28,399 nucleotides of DNA, taken from positions 4,303,403 to 4,331,801 of the forward strand of contig BFEA01000016.1 in assembly GCA_003427395.1 (NCBI GenBank), read 5' to 3'. The notes under the pieces are model-generated. The model was not told the DNA's origin, made no database searches, and worked only from the letters and a program-made list of their open reading frames with translations. The translations under genes and the position numbers were made by a program. The stretch comes from Chara braunii (lineage: Eukaryota; Streptophyta; Charophyceae; Charales; Characeae). Of the stretch, positions 19,790 to 28,184 are shown piece by piece (within the stretch, counting starts at the first letter, position 1; every line of letters starts with the position of its first letter).

Positions 19790-19998
19790 AAGGGAGGTGA
19801 CCCTGATCAACTGTTGTCAATCGCAGAGTGGTGAAACAATGATGAATAATAGCTCCTCCCAAAATTATCTTTCCGAGAAGGCGATCAAGAGATTACATGT
19901 AGGAATGAAGGTGTAGGACCTCAGTACGCCTGTGGAGGTCCAAGTTGCAGACGGGCACGTGATTCAAGTGAGACAGTGTCAGAGACATTCCTGTCAAC
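19790..19998 (+). pseudogene. copy B protease, 5' part
   Basis: It matches copy A 14750-14950. The catalytic triplet position (19845-19853) again reads Asn-Asn-Ser, and TAG 19914 is shared. The sequence breaks off at CTGTCAAC where the R1 insert begins. The second part resumes at about 21087. Confidence 0.65.
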
Positions 19999-21086
19999 TT
20001 TTTTTTTTTTTTTTTTTTTTTTAAATACCGAGCCCAATGGCCAAGGCTGATATTACCAATAAGATGATTGAGGCCGGGGTCCTCACAGTCTACCCGGAGT
20101 AACCGAACCCAACTTGCTGAGAACCGGGCTCAGCGTCCCACCTCTGATGATGCTAAACGATTATGTTGATGGTGAATGCTGATGATGCTATTGTTGATGA
20201 TAATTGGTATATCAGCCCTTCTGGCCTTCTACGCGTAGCTCAGCTCCTAGCCCACCCTGAATGAGGACATNGTAACTCAAAGACAATACTAGCCTAACCG
20301 ATATCACCCATAGCTGCTCCCTTCTNGCCACCTAGCAGCCCCCCCTGGTTCGCCACTGGATTACCTTCCTCCCTCGGCAAACCCCAGATCTCTCTACAAG
20401 GCCTCATGCTCCTGCCATTTGCAGGTTACAGGGCAACGCCCCAGCTCCGGCCAGCGTCGTTCTGGCATCAGCAAACCAGGGGCACAGAACAGAACAACTC
20501 TGCCGATATCAGTCGTGGTTCGATCATCTCTAAATTCCTATATCCCAGATGCAAAAGAAGGCTAGATACTGTCCAAAGCCCAGAACACCAGAATGCTTAN
20601 TATAAAAATGATGATAATTATGATAATGATGCTTAAACTGATTACTATGAAAAAAGTCCAGAGGACTATGCTGTATCAGCACTTCTGGCCTCCCAATCCT
20701 GATACCCTCCTAACCCTCTCTGTACCAAGATATTACATCTTAGAGACAATACCCTCCTAACCAAAAGTCTGCCATAGCTGACCTGTTCTCGCCACCTAGA
20801 CTATCCCTGGCCCCCTAGGTTGTCAAGGAACCCCCCCCCGGTTCGCCACTGGATTACTTTCCTCCCTCAGCAAATCCCCAGATCTCTCTACAAGGCCTCA
20901 CACTCCTGCCTAATGCAGGTTACAGGGTCACGCCCCAGCTCCGGCCAGCGTCGTTCTGGCATAGGCAAAACAGGAGCACAGAACAAAGCAACACAGCCGA
21001 AATCGGTCCAGATTCGATCATCACTGAGATCCTATATCCGGAATAAAGAAGAGACTTAGAAGCCACCAAGAAAACCAGAACCCATA
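19999..21086 (-). mobile_element. R1 repeat dimer inserted in copy B (copies 2 and 3)
   Basis: A 24-base T run (19999-20022) is the poly(A) tail of an element on the minus strand. Reading back from it are the end box (20023-20140), a TGATGA microsatellite, a first body (about 20206-20600) and, after an AT/ATGATA microsatellite, a second body (about 20605-21086) with no end box of its own. Both bodies match R1 copy 1 at 11815-12245. The insertion replaced about 25 bp of the host element. A 7-8-base imperfect TGTCAAC/TGTCAAAC on the two sides is the only candidate target duplication. Three N bases (20271, 20326, 20600) lie inside it. Confidence 0.8.
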
Positions 21087-21440
21087 TGTCAAACTGTGTC
21101 TTTCTTCATCTTTGACGGATTACCGTTTCATATGATTCTTGGCCAGAGATGGTTGAGAGCAGCGAGAGGAGTGATCACTTCCGCCACGCAAATGGTGCAA
21201 ATACCTGATGCAGTAAGCAATTATGTGGCTTGCATGAGGGGATACACAAAGGGAGCCGTGAAGGATGAGTCACGGAAGAAGTGCATGTCAGCACCAACGT
21301 TCTTCAATTATATGCGTCAGCATCCCAATAAGGGACTTTGGGTATTATCGGTCACTACAGCGGATGCACATACCCTTTGTGGCAAGAACAAGTTTGAAAG
21401 ATTGCAGCAACTTATACAGGAGTACAAAGACCAATGCGAA
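21087..21440 (+). pseudogene. copy B protease, 3' part, and linker
   Basis: Resumes with SFFIFDGLPFHMILGQRWLR, the C-terminal protease motif, better kept than in copy A, then an open linker through CGKNKFERLQQLIQEYKDQ. As in copy A, the linker meets the pre-RNase H segment within a few codons (21436-21450), so the reverse transcriptase core is absent. Confidence 0.75.
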
Positions 21441-21444
21441 GAAA

Positions 21445-22135
21445 GGCGAATTTGAGAAGGAAAATATATTGTACCTTGGGCATGTTATTGATGGGTCTGG
21501 AATTCAGCCACAAGCCAAGAAAGAGGTGGTTGTCGCAGAGTGGCCAACGCCACAAAATGTGAGAGATGTGTGGTCACTCTTGGGCATGGTCAATTACTGC
21601 AAGAAGTTTATTGAAGGCAGAGTCATCATTGTCGCACCCTTGAACCGATTGACTGAGAAGGATGTCACATTTGAGTGGATAGAGGAGTGCGAGAGGTCCT
21701 TTCAGACTCAAGGATCGCCTCGTTAGACACCTTATCTTGAAGGCTCCAGATTTTGCAGTGCCATTCATGCTAACCACCGATGTAAGTTCGTTTGGTATTG
21801 GGTCGATGCTGCAGTAAGACAATGGGCATGGCTTACGACCCGTGGAGTATTTGCCGAAGAAGATGCCTTTGAAGAGAGTTGCAACTAGTACTATGAGAGA
21901 GAGGTACTATGAGAGAGAGGTCTATGCCTTGTATTATGGTCTGAGGACATGGAGACCGTACTTGCTAGGGCACCCCTTCAACATTTATTCAGACCATCAG
22001 ACTTTTCAATGGCTGAAAACGTAACCTAAGTTATCAAATAAGCTAGCCAGATGGTCTTCCTACATTGATATCTTCGACTTTGACTTCAAGCACAAGAAGT
22101 GGAAGTACAATAAAGTTGCAGATGCACTCTCAAGG
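21445..22135 (+). pseudogene. copy B RT-thumb/RNase H remnant
   Basis: It has the gypsy motifs EKENILYLGHVIDGSGIQP and LLGMVNYCKKFIE, followed by RNase H. Four acidic positions are visible: Asp in TTD (21779), Glu in YEREVYAL (about 21911-21919), Asp in YSDHQ (21992) and Asp in ADALSRR (22121). A 16-bp tandem duplication (21889-21904 and 21905-21920) restores the frame after a one-base loss that copy A also has. Stops: TAA 21814 (copy A CAA) and TAA 22022 (shared). A frame change lies near 21712. Confidence 0.8.
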
Positions 22136-22950
22136 AGGTGTGACTTTATGGGAGCCATATTTTCAAAGTGGAGAGTTAGCGACAACCTGATTGACAAAAT
22201 TGCATCTCGACTGATCGCAATTTTGGGGGCAGATCCGAGTTCAGCATCAGATTATATATTACAAAGGGGTTTGCTGTTTGTCGAAAGCAAGGGCGTGCAA
22301 CGACTTTGCATGCCAGAAGAGTTGCGGGTGAACGTGTTCGACGAATGCCACGACACTCACGGGCATTTTGGTTTCAAGAAGACCTTTATGAGGTTAGTGG
22401 AGCATTTCTATTGACTTTCCATGAGGAATGATGCAGCAGAATGTGTCAATAGCTGTATTGTTTGGCAACGAACAAAAAGACGAAGTCATCAACCATATGG
22501 ACTTCTGCAACTGTTGCCTATACCGAAAGGGCTTGGGCAGTCAATTCCCATGGATTTCATGAGTGGGCTGCCAGTGTCATTGGATAGAAACGACATGCTC
22601 TTTGTCATCATTGATCGGTTTTCCAAGTTTATCAGGTTAATACAAATGCAGAAACGACATTCTTCAGCAAAGGAAGTGACTGAGTTGCTCTGGTACCATT
22701 GGTGTTCAAAATTTGGGTTCCCAAAGGAGATCATCAGCGATAGGGCTTCACACTTTACTAGTGAGATGTGGGGCAATCTCTTGGAGCTTGTTGGTACTGA
22801 ACTCAAGATGAGTTCAACCAACCACCCCCAAACAAATGGACATACTGAACTTATTTACCGCACCATTCAGCAGGTGTTGTGTCACATAATGAGACCTAAC
22901 CAGATTGAATGGGATCGGAAACTGGCTAAGGTGGACGTAGACACCTAATG
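22136..22950 (+). pseudogene. copy B integrase: zinc domain and catalytic core
   Basis: The N-terminal zinc domain is recognisable (ECHDTHGHFGFKKT, then AECVNSCIVWQR), but the final Cys of the second pair is Trp, and TGA at 22412 interrupts it where the family has Trp. The core follows in one open frame: MDFMSGLPVS, FVIIDRFSKF, KFGFPKEIISD, HPQTNGHTELIYRT. The DDE residues are kept. This is the better-preserved integrase of the pair and supplies the segment missing from copy A. Confidence 0.85.
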
Positions 22951-23605
22951 CTCTTATTTTGGATGGAAGCCGCATACACCCGTTGATTTCTTGGTTCCAG
23001 ATCGGCAGCAGAAGTATCCTCCTGGCACAGCAGAGTTCACCAAGTAGTTTGCTGATGAACTGTGACAGGTCATCAGGGATATGCAGAAGAGAAAACATAT
23101 GGTTGCTGAAGCCAATCGACATCGCAAACCTTCCCCATTCAAAGAGGGAGATCTCAATTGGGTCAGCATGGAGGAGTTTGCACTTGAGGAAGGAATATCC
23201 AGAAAACTTCTGCCAAAATGGTATGGGCCTTGAGAGATATTGAAGGTGATTGGGGACAACAAGAGAGGGTCATCTTACCCGATTGATGTGCCATCTCACC
23301 TGAGAACTTACCCTGTTTTCCATGCTTCCAAATTGATGTCGTACACGCCATCCAAGCTCGAGGGTAGACGAAGTATGCATCTGCCTACCATAGATGGAAG
23401 GGCAGATGTCGGGAAGATCATTTATCACCGATATGTACGGAGACCAAGAGGGAGACTGAGCAAGATTTACAGAGTCAATTTCCAATACTACCCGGAAGAG
23501 GGAGAAGATGAGTGCGTTGACAGACGTACTCTGATGGAGACAACACCTCAAATTGTGGCAGATTATGAGAGAGGTATCCAACAACAAAGGAAACGAAGAG
23601 GATGA
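22951..23605 (+). pseudogene. copy B integrase C-terminus and chromodomain-like tail
   Basis: Same organisation as copy A. Stops are TAG 23045 (shared), TGA about 23063 (copy A has CGA there and TAG at the next codon) and TGA 23231 (shared, at WYGP*). After these comes an open frame with YPVFHASKLMSY, KIIYHRYVRRPRGR, VNFQYYPEEGE and TPQIVADYERG, ending TGA at 23603. The chromodomain pattern is clearer than in A, but the WKGY motif is again FQYY. Confidence 0.7.
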
Positions 23606-23714
23606 CTGCAGTCCGAGCTACTGTATATTTTGTAAACAAGATGTTTAGTATTATTCATGGAATCCAATCTCAGTTTACAGACTTGTTAATAGGTTCTCAA
23701 GGGACTTCGAACTG

Positions 23715-23726
23715 AGGCGGAGGGAG
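23715..23726 (+). other. polypurine tract of copy B
   Basis: AGGCGGAGGGAG directly before TGTTGG of LTR3. One C interrupts the purines. Confidence 0.7.
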
Positions 23727-24336
23727 TGTTGGTCTCAGGGGGTTTTGAACCCAGCACCTGTCCCAAATGTGAAGCAAAAACAAGCTGTGTTTATTTTTGG
23801 TTTTCATGTTTGCTGCCAATCAGTTTCGAACCCGAGACCTCCAAGTTAGCATACTGTTAGCGGATCTTGGACAGATAGGGATCATAGGACCCTATAGCAC
23901 CTAGACCTCTAAATTTCTCTAGGCCAGAGCCCAGTAGGACCTTGCAGGCCCAGGCAAATTGGCATAAGAAAAAGTGACGAGCTAGGACTACATTCATTTT
24001 CAGTTCGTGATTTTGGTGGAGTGAAGAGAAGGGGCAGCGGCAGCGCCAATCTTGGCAGCTGAAGGAGAGGGGTTGGTGGCAGCCATAACCACTATTAGCC
24101 AGTGTGTTCTGGCTCTATTCTGCACGGCTTTGAGTGTCGTTTGTTGCAGACTGCTGCAGCCTGACCCTCAAGTGAACATCACCTTTACCATTTTCATCAA
24201 GTGTGCTGGTGTGATTGAGCAATATGAGCCTGTTGTAAAGCTTGTCTCCATTTGCCATCTTCAAGATTGGTCTTCACTTCAGTTTGTTTTGAGTGTTGCG
24301 CGTGGAAAGAAGTTGAAGTTTTGCAAATTCCTAACA
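23727..24336 (+). repeat. LTR3, complete (610 bp)
   Basis: It runs TGTTGG to CTAACA and matches LTR2 with indels, including about 40 bp of extra sequence near 23940-24000. After CTAACA it departs at once from the LTR1/LTR2 downstream sequence, which marks the right end of the compound element at 24336. Confidence 0.85.
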
Positions 24337-25465
24337 GAAGGTGTCAGGCCACAAACATAAAACTGAGATTCTGACAAGTCACACACTCATTGCTGCACTG
24401 TCTCTCCTTGTGCTCCTTATCCTCATTGATCCTCCTTATCAGCATGTTGTTTACGGGCTGCTTCTTTGCCACCCTCCCCTGCTTGTCTTCTCCTCACACT
24501 CTTTGTTTTTCAAATTTTCACCCTCATCCTCCTTCTCATCTGCGTCTTCCTATCAACTTCAGCATCCCACCCAGAGGCTTCTTTTGGTTGCCCCCCCCAG
24601 GCTTCTACAACGTACTATGCTTCCTCAACCATCCTCCACCACAGTGCTTAGACGTAGAGATCGAATTAGACAGACTTTCGTGGTTATTGAGAGAGAGAAG
24701 AGGCTATTGAGAGGCAATTAACAGACCATTTTTGCATATTACTATTATAGTTTGAATGAAATTTGAATTGGAGACATGCACCAAACGTTTTTCCATATCC
24801 TTTGCATCGCACTGTTCGTCCTCCACATTCTCAAATGCTGGCGGCTCATTCAGCAGGGTCCATGAGGAGATGTCATGGTTTGCACGAGGATTTTTTCACA
24901 GGTTCGGGTCCTTTAATCCATTACAATTCTGCACTTTTTTAAACCAGTGAATTGGATGTTTTGAGCTACTGAACAGACTGGGATGAAGCATGGTGAGTTA
25001 ATGTTCTTTTCTTCTTGGAATTTCTCTCATGCAAAAGTGGGGGGGGGAAGTGGTGGTCAATAAGGTGGTCTGTATTCCAACTCCATGCCTTGCCGGGAAC
25101 TATTTCGTCCTGGGAAGCCTGGACTCCAGAGCGTCTTCACTCTGAGGGTCGCACACTTTTGGCATGAACTTTGACTGACTTGCTTCCATTTCGGTACCAG
25201 ATTAAAAATGCAGCCATGTGTCATCAAAAAACTGCATCCAGTTTTGGCGAAAGGTGATATGTCCAAGTTGAGTCATGCTAAAACATCCGTGCAGTCTGTT
25301 GCGGGCAGAACACTGAAACTAAAGAGATCTAAGTTCCTTGGAGAGAAAACATCACTTGCTAAAGATGACAACATCATCATGCTTTGATGCACAAGGAACT
25401 CCCCTGGTATGACATGGCTCTACACCAGATTCGTAACTTGCGAGTTTTGAAAATGACACAAAAAT
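24337..25465. other. no recognisable gene; pyrimidine-rich then AT-rich
   Basis: 24360-24640 is C/T-rich and leaves three frames open, giving Leu/Ser/Pro-rich peptides that look compositional. 24730-25465 is mixed; a G run lies near 25040. The last 150 bases probably belong to the LINE remnant that follows, but I cannot show a motif there. Confidence 0.5.
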
Positions 25466-25485
25466 AGAAGGCTACCACTGGCTAA

Positions 25486-25580
25486 CAAAGTACTGATAGC
25501 GGGTTGAGATGTGGAGGGATACCCGGCCTCCTTTTGCAATCGATAATATATAAGCATAATTAAAAAAAGAAAAAGAAAAA
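25486..25580 (+). mobile_element. 95-bp A-tailed retroposon insertion with target-site duplication
   Basis: The insert carries GGGTTGAGATGTGGAGGG and an A-rich tail (25561-25580, with G interruptions). It is flanked by AGAAGGCTACCACTGGCTAA (25466-25485) and a copy with 18 of 20 bases matching (25581-25600). This is the signature of target-primed reverse transcription, so it is a 5'-truncated LINE end or a SINE nested in the older LINE remnant. Confidence 0.7.
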
Positions 25581-25594
25581 AGAAGGCTACCAAT

Positions 25595-26318
25595 CGCTAA
25601 TGAACAAATCAGGCAAAACCAAAGCAAGATTATCTGATTATGAAGTTAAAACAGGCTACACGATGAGAGACAACTCAGCTGATCCACATCCAGTGATTTC
25701 AAACAGATGGGTCAACACAATTAGGAGAGGGGCATGGATGGCAGATTCGATACCCTGGGATTTTATAGTAACATCAAACCCACCAGATTGAGAAGCCTAC
25801 AATGGCTAATCCTTCACTGGGCTGTCCCAGTAAATGAATCGCTAGATGCTTGCAGGTAAAAGGGACAGAGAATGGAGCAATCACCACTCTGCAAAATGTG
25901 CATTGATAACGTATCCAAATCACTAACCCATCGCTTAATTGCATGCCGGGGAGAACAAAACAAGATCTGGGAAGAGGTTAATGAAGCCTGGTCAAACATT
26001 TCCAATTCACAGTACCACTCACAACCAGACTACCTGCTTTCAGCAAGGGACAGAGAGGGTGATTTACAGAAGAAAGAGCGGATGGTAGCAGACTTGATAA
26101 GAAGAGCAGCCCTATGGCCCCTATGCATAATATGGATGTCAAGGAGCAGAGAAACAATAGGGAAACAGAAAATGTTGACAGAAGAGTCATGGAAAGAGGC
26201 CTGAGAAATCATAGAGACAGAGATTAGAGCCCAGTGGAAGAAGGAATCAACCAGGATGGAGAATTGTTTCGACCCCAAAAAGCGGGAGGAAAGACAACCT
26301 TTTTATTTTAAACACTGA
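25595..26318 (+). pseudogene. LINE ORF2 C-terminal remnant (zf-RVT-like)
   Basis: Non-LTR retrotransposon protein end. The first part (25600-25791) has LSDYEVKTGY and SNRWVNTIRRGAW. After a frame change near 25790 comes LRSLQWLILHWAVPVNESL, the conserved lead-in to the C-terminal Cys/His module. The module itself reads SPLCKMC..SLTHRLIACRGEQNKIWEEV (C-x2-C..H-x4-C), as in zf-RVT domains of plant LINEs. Stops: TAA 25857 and TGA 26202. The frame continues to a TGA at 26316 (..DPKKREERQPFYF). The RT and endonuclease parts are not in this window. Confidence 0.7.
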
Positions 26319-26325
26319 CTACTAA

Positions 26326-27051
26326 ATGCGAGGAACGAGCCCTCACGGGACCCTATCAGACATCACATGTTCTGCGCAGAGGCCCCCAGCAAGCCGAGTG
26401 CCCGCCCTAAGTGAAGGCGGGCCTCAATATTCATCAGAGGCCAAAATTCGACACTTTCATATGTGGGTATTCAGGCTCTTGCAGCACGCAAGTTGGTTGA
26501 GTGAACGCGTGAGCCTCACTAAGCTGCGTCGTACAGTTGGCCCAGGCCTTGGCAGTTGCGCCTGGGCACATACACACAAAGCAGGGCCGATACATCATGA
26601 AGAGGTCACCGGCCTATGCAAAGACAGTACTGTCGACGCACCTACCCCGGGGTCCTGCACAAATGCAGCAAACGGCCCAAGTCCGGAGACTCAGGCCGTG
26701 CCCAACTGTAAAGGGCCCAGGCCCTCAACTGTAGTCTCGGGCCTGGGCGCAGGGACTGAGTCCCAACCGGAAGCTACTGGAAGCTTCCAGCCAGGCCACA
26801 CGCAGCATCCAGGAGGCTGCCACTTCCATATAGGAAGTGAGGCAGCCCAGGCGAGGCATTCTGGCCTGCGCAGGCAATGCGGTCACACTGCTGCGCGGCT
26901 GCATTGGATGCTGCGCTATGGTCAGGGCACTGGCGGGGTGCGTAGAGGTGAAGTGGGGCGCTGCAGGGCAGTGGGCGCTGCAGGGCAGTGGGCGCTGCAG
27001 GGCAGTGGGGCGCAGGCAGCCATAGCCGGGCTGCTGGGCGCCAGGGGGTAA
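26326..27051 (+). CDS. unrecognised GC-rich ORF (241 aa), possibly non-coding
   Basis: The longest open frame in the window, with a true ATG, starting 8 bases after the LINE remnant ends. The composition (Gly/Ala/Ser/His/Arg-rich) has no recognisable domain. The C-terminus is encoded by a 17-bp minisatellite, and two hairpins (26540-26567, 26715-26748) lie inside. Stop codons are rare by chance in such GC-rich DNA, and other frames are also open. It is more likely a GC-rich repeat or a CpG-rich regulatory segment than a gene. Confidence 0.2.
   Translation: MRGTSPHGTLSDITCSAQRPPASRVPALSEGGPQYSSEAKIRHFHMWVFRLLQHASWLSERVSLTKLRRTVGPGLGSCAWAHTHKAGPIHHEEVTGLCKDSTVDAPTPGSCTNAANGPSPETQAVPNCKGPRPSTVVSGLGAGTESQPEATGSFQPGHTQHPGGCHFHIGSEAAQARHSGLRRQCGHTAARLHWMLRYGQGTGGVRRGEVGRCRAVGAAGQWALQGSGAQAAIAGLLGARG
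26540..26748. other. two related GC hairpins
   Basis: GCCCAGGC/GCCTGGGC (26540-26547 with 26560-26567, 12-base loop) and GCCCAGGCCC/GGGCCTGGGC (26715-26724 with 26739-26748, 14-base loop) are perfect inverted repeats sharing the same core and about the same loop size. Confidence 0.75.
26956..27006. repeat. 17-bp tandem repeat, three copies
   Basis: GGGCGCTGCAGGGCAGT is repeated exactly three times (26956, 26973, 26990). Confidence 0.95.
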
Positions 27052-27591
27052 GAGGGCGATCTGGTGGTCTTCAAGGAAGGAGGCGAGTGTGGGGTATCAA
27101 GGTCTGATGAGGGTGATGAGATACGTACCTGGTGCATGAAGAGAGGTCGGATATGGTGTTGACATCAAGTACACTGGTCTTTGAGAGTCGAAGTGAGCCT
27201 GTTGTGTGAACACAGCTGTAGGTAGGATAGTCAAGTAGACTAGGCTGGGCGCTGGGTGCCAGACAGAGAGGAGCGGCTTTGGATACTGTGTTGGTGTGGC
27301 CTGAGGGCTTGAACATTGGCTCATTACTTCATTGTATTGCTCTATTTGGATGGATTCTCGGTGCAATTGTACTCTCTGCTTGTACACGACTACTTGGACA
27401 TCTGTGTGATTTCGCAACTCGGTTTTCTGTATATCGTTCACACTCATATTCCTTGCATAAACAGCAAAATAGCACAAATAAGAGGGAAAAGATTCAAAAA
27501 GTTCAAAAGTTGAAAAAACTCAATTTTCCCAATTGGAGCGGCAAAGACGAGAGAGAAACCACAGAGAGCTCAAAGGAAGCAGATTACTTTG
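27052..27591. other. no recognisable gene
   Basis: Mixed composition with short overlapping frames on both strands, no ATG-led frame with a recognisable motif. Confidence 0.4.
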
Positions 27592-27963
27592 ATGGAGACC
27601 CTTAGATCAAGCAGGCAAAGGAAAGTACTAGGGAATTCTCTCAACGGGAAGGGTATGTGTGAAAATTTAAAGTTCATCCCAGCTTTTCCTTTGCTGTCTG
27701 AAAATTCAAGGCAAGCACAATCCAATCTTACTATTATTACCGTAGTCAGAAAATGCTTCGTTTCTCCGTTGAAGTCCCAATACCCCAAAAAATCGGTAGA
27801 AAAGGTAGGGGTATGGACGAAATGGACAGAAGAGCAGTCAGAGGCTCATGCAAGGAAAATGAGCGAAGCGAATGACAGAAACCAGATTGCATCATCCCAT
27901 AGAAATCCAGATAGTCATGTGCTTGAACTGAAAGCAGAATGCAACATGAGATACACTAAATAA
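27592..27963 (+). CDS. unrecognised ORF (123 aa)
   Basis: ATG-led frame ending TAA. The protein is Lys/Ser/Asn-rich with a short hydrophobic piece (LTIITVVRKCFV) and a charged end (WTKWTEEQSEAHARKM). No family is recognised. It could be an exon, a transposon fragment or chance. Confidence 0.2.
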   Translation: METLRSSRQRKVLGNSLNGKGMCENLKFIPAFPLLSENSRQAQSNLTIITVVRKCFVSPLKSQYPKKSVEKVGVWTKWTEEQSEAHARKMSEANDRNQIASSHRNPDSHVLELKAECNMRYTK

Positions 27964-28142
27964 GAGCAAAGCAATGAAGTTGATTGGCAATGAAAGCCCT
28001 CTCCTCGCCTCCAATGACAATGTCTCCAAGGTCGCTTTCCTATATGGCACTCGGCACCCAGACTACAGATAGACAGCATCTACAACCTAGACCTCCTACT
28101 GACGACAAGAAGTCTTCGTGAAGATCAGCAGCCCGGTGACGA

Positions 28143-28184
28143 ATGAAGACTCCGGCTATGGCGGCCCAGTTCCTCCACCACCAG
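28143..28184 (+). CDS. possible first coding exon with strong splice donor
   Basis: ATG at 28143 opens 14 codons (MKTPAMAAQFLHHQ) that end exactly at CAG|GTAAGC (donor after 28184), a near-perfect plant 5' splice site. No TATA box is clear upstream and no acceptor or second exon can be placed before the window ends. It could be the start of a host gene running off the right edge. Confidence 0.2.

Larger units (their letters stand above)
12432..24336 (+). mobile_element. tandem pair of defective Ty3/gypsy chromovirus-like elements sharing a central LTR
   Basis: The order is truncated LTR1 (12432-12744), internal copy A, complete LTR2 (17210-17778), internal copy B, complete LTR3 (23727-24336). 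Both internal regions keep the order gag - protease - RNase H - integrase - chromodomain-like tail on the plus strand. Both miss the reverse transcriptase core at the identical junction and share several stop codons. The most likely history is one insertion of an already non-autonomous element, or of two sister copies, followed by unequal recombination between LTRs. Neither copy can encode a functional polyprotein. No target-site duplication can be tested on the left because LTR1 is truncated. Confidence 0.8.

Noticed and set aside
8644-23047. Alternative genetic code with TAA/TAG read as Gln, suggested by many in-frame TAR codons at Gln positions in both gypsy copies and in the 8506 ORF
   Set aside because: Both copies also share an in-frame TGA at a Trp position (16714/23231), a missing RT core, a ruined protease site and frameshifts, so the ancestor was already dead. 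CAG/CAA to TAG/TAA by cytosine deamination explains the pattern. A check would be TAR codons inside conserved single-copy host genes.
23815-23840. tRNA B-box-like sequence on the minus strand (GGTTCGAAAC) inside LTR3
   Set aside because: No A box or cloverleaf can be placed around it, and the matching site in LTR2 lacks the motif.
24341-24721. 126-codon Leu/Ser-rich frame that could be a membrane protein
   Set aside because: It has no ATG at its start, overlaps two other open frames, and follows a C/T-rich composition.
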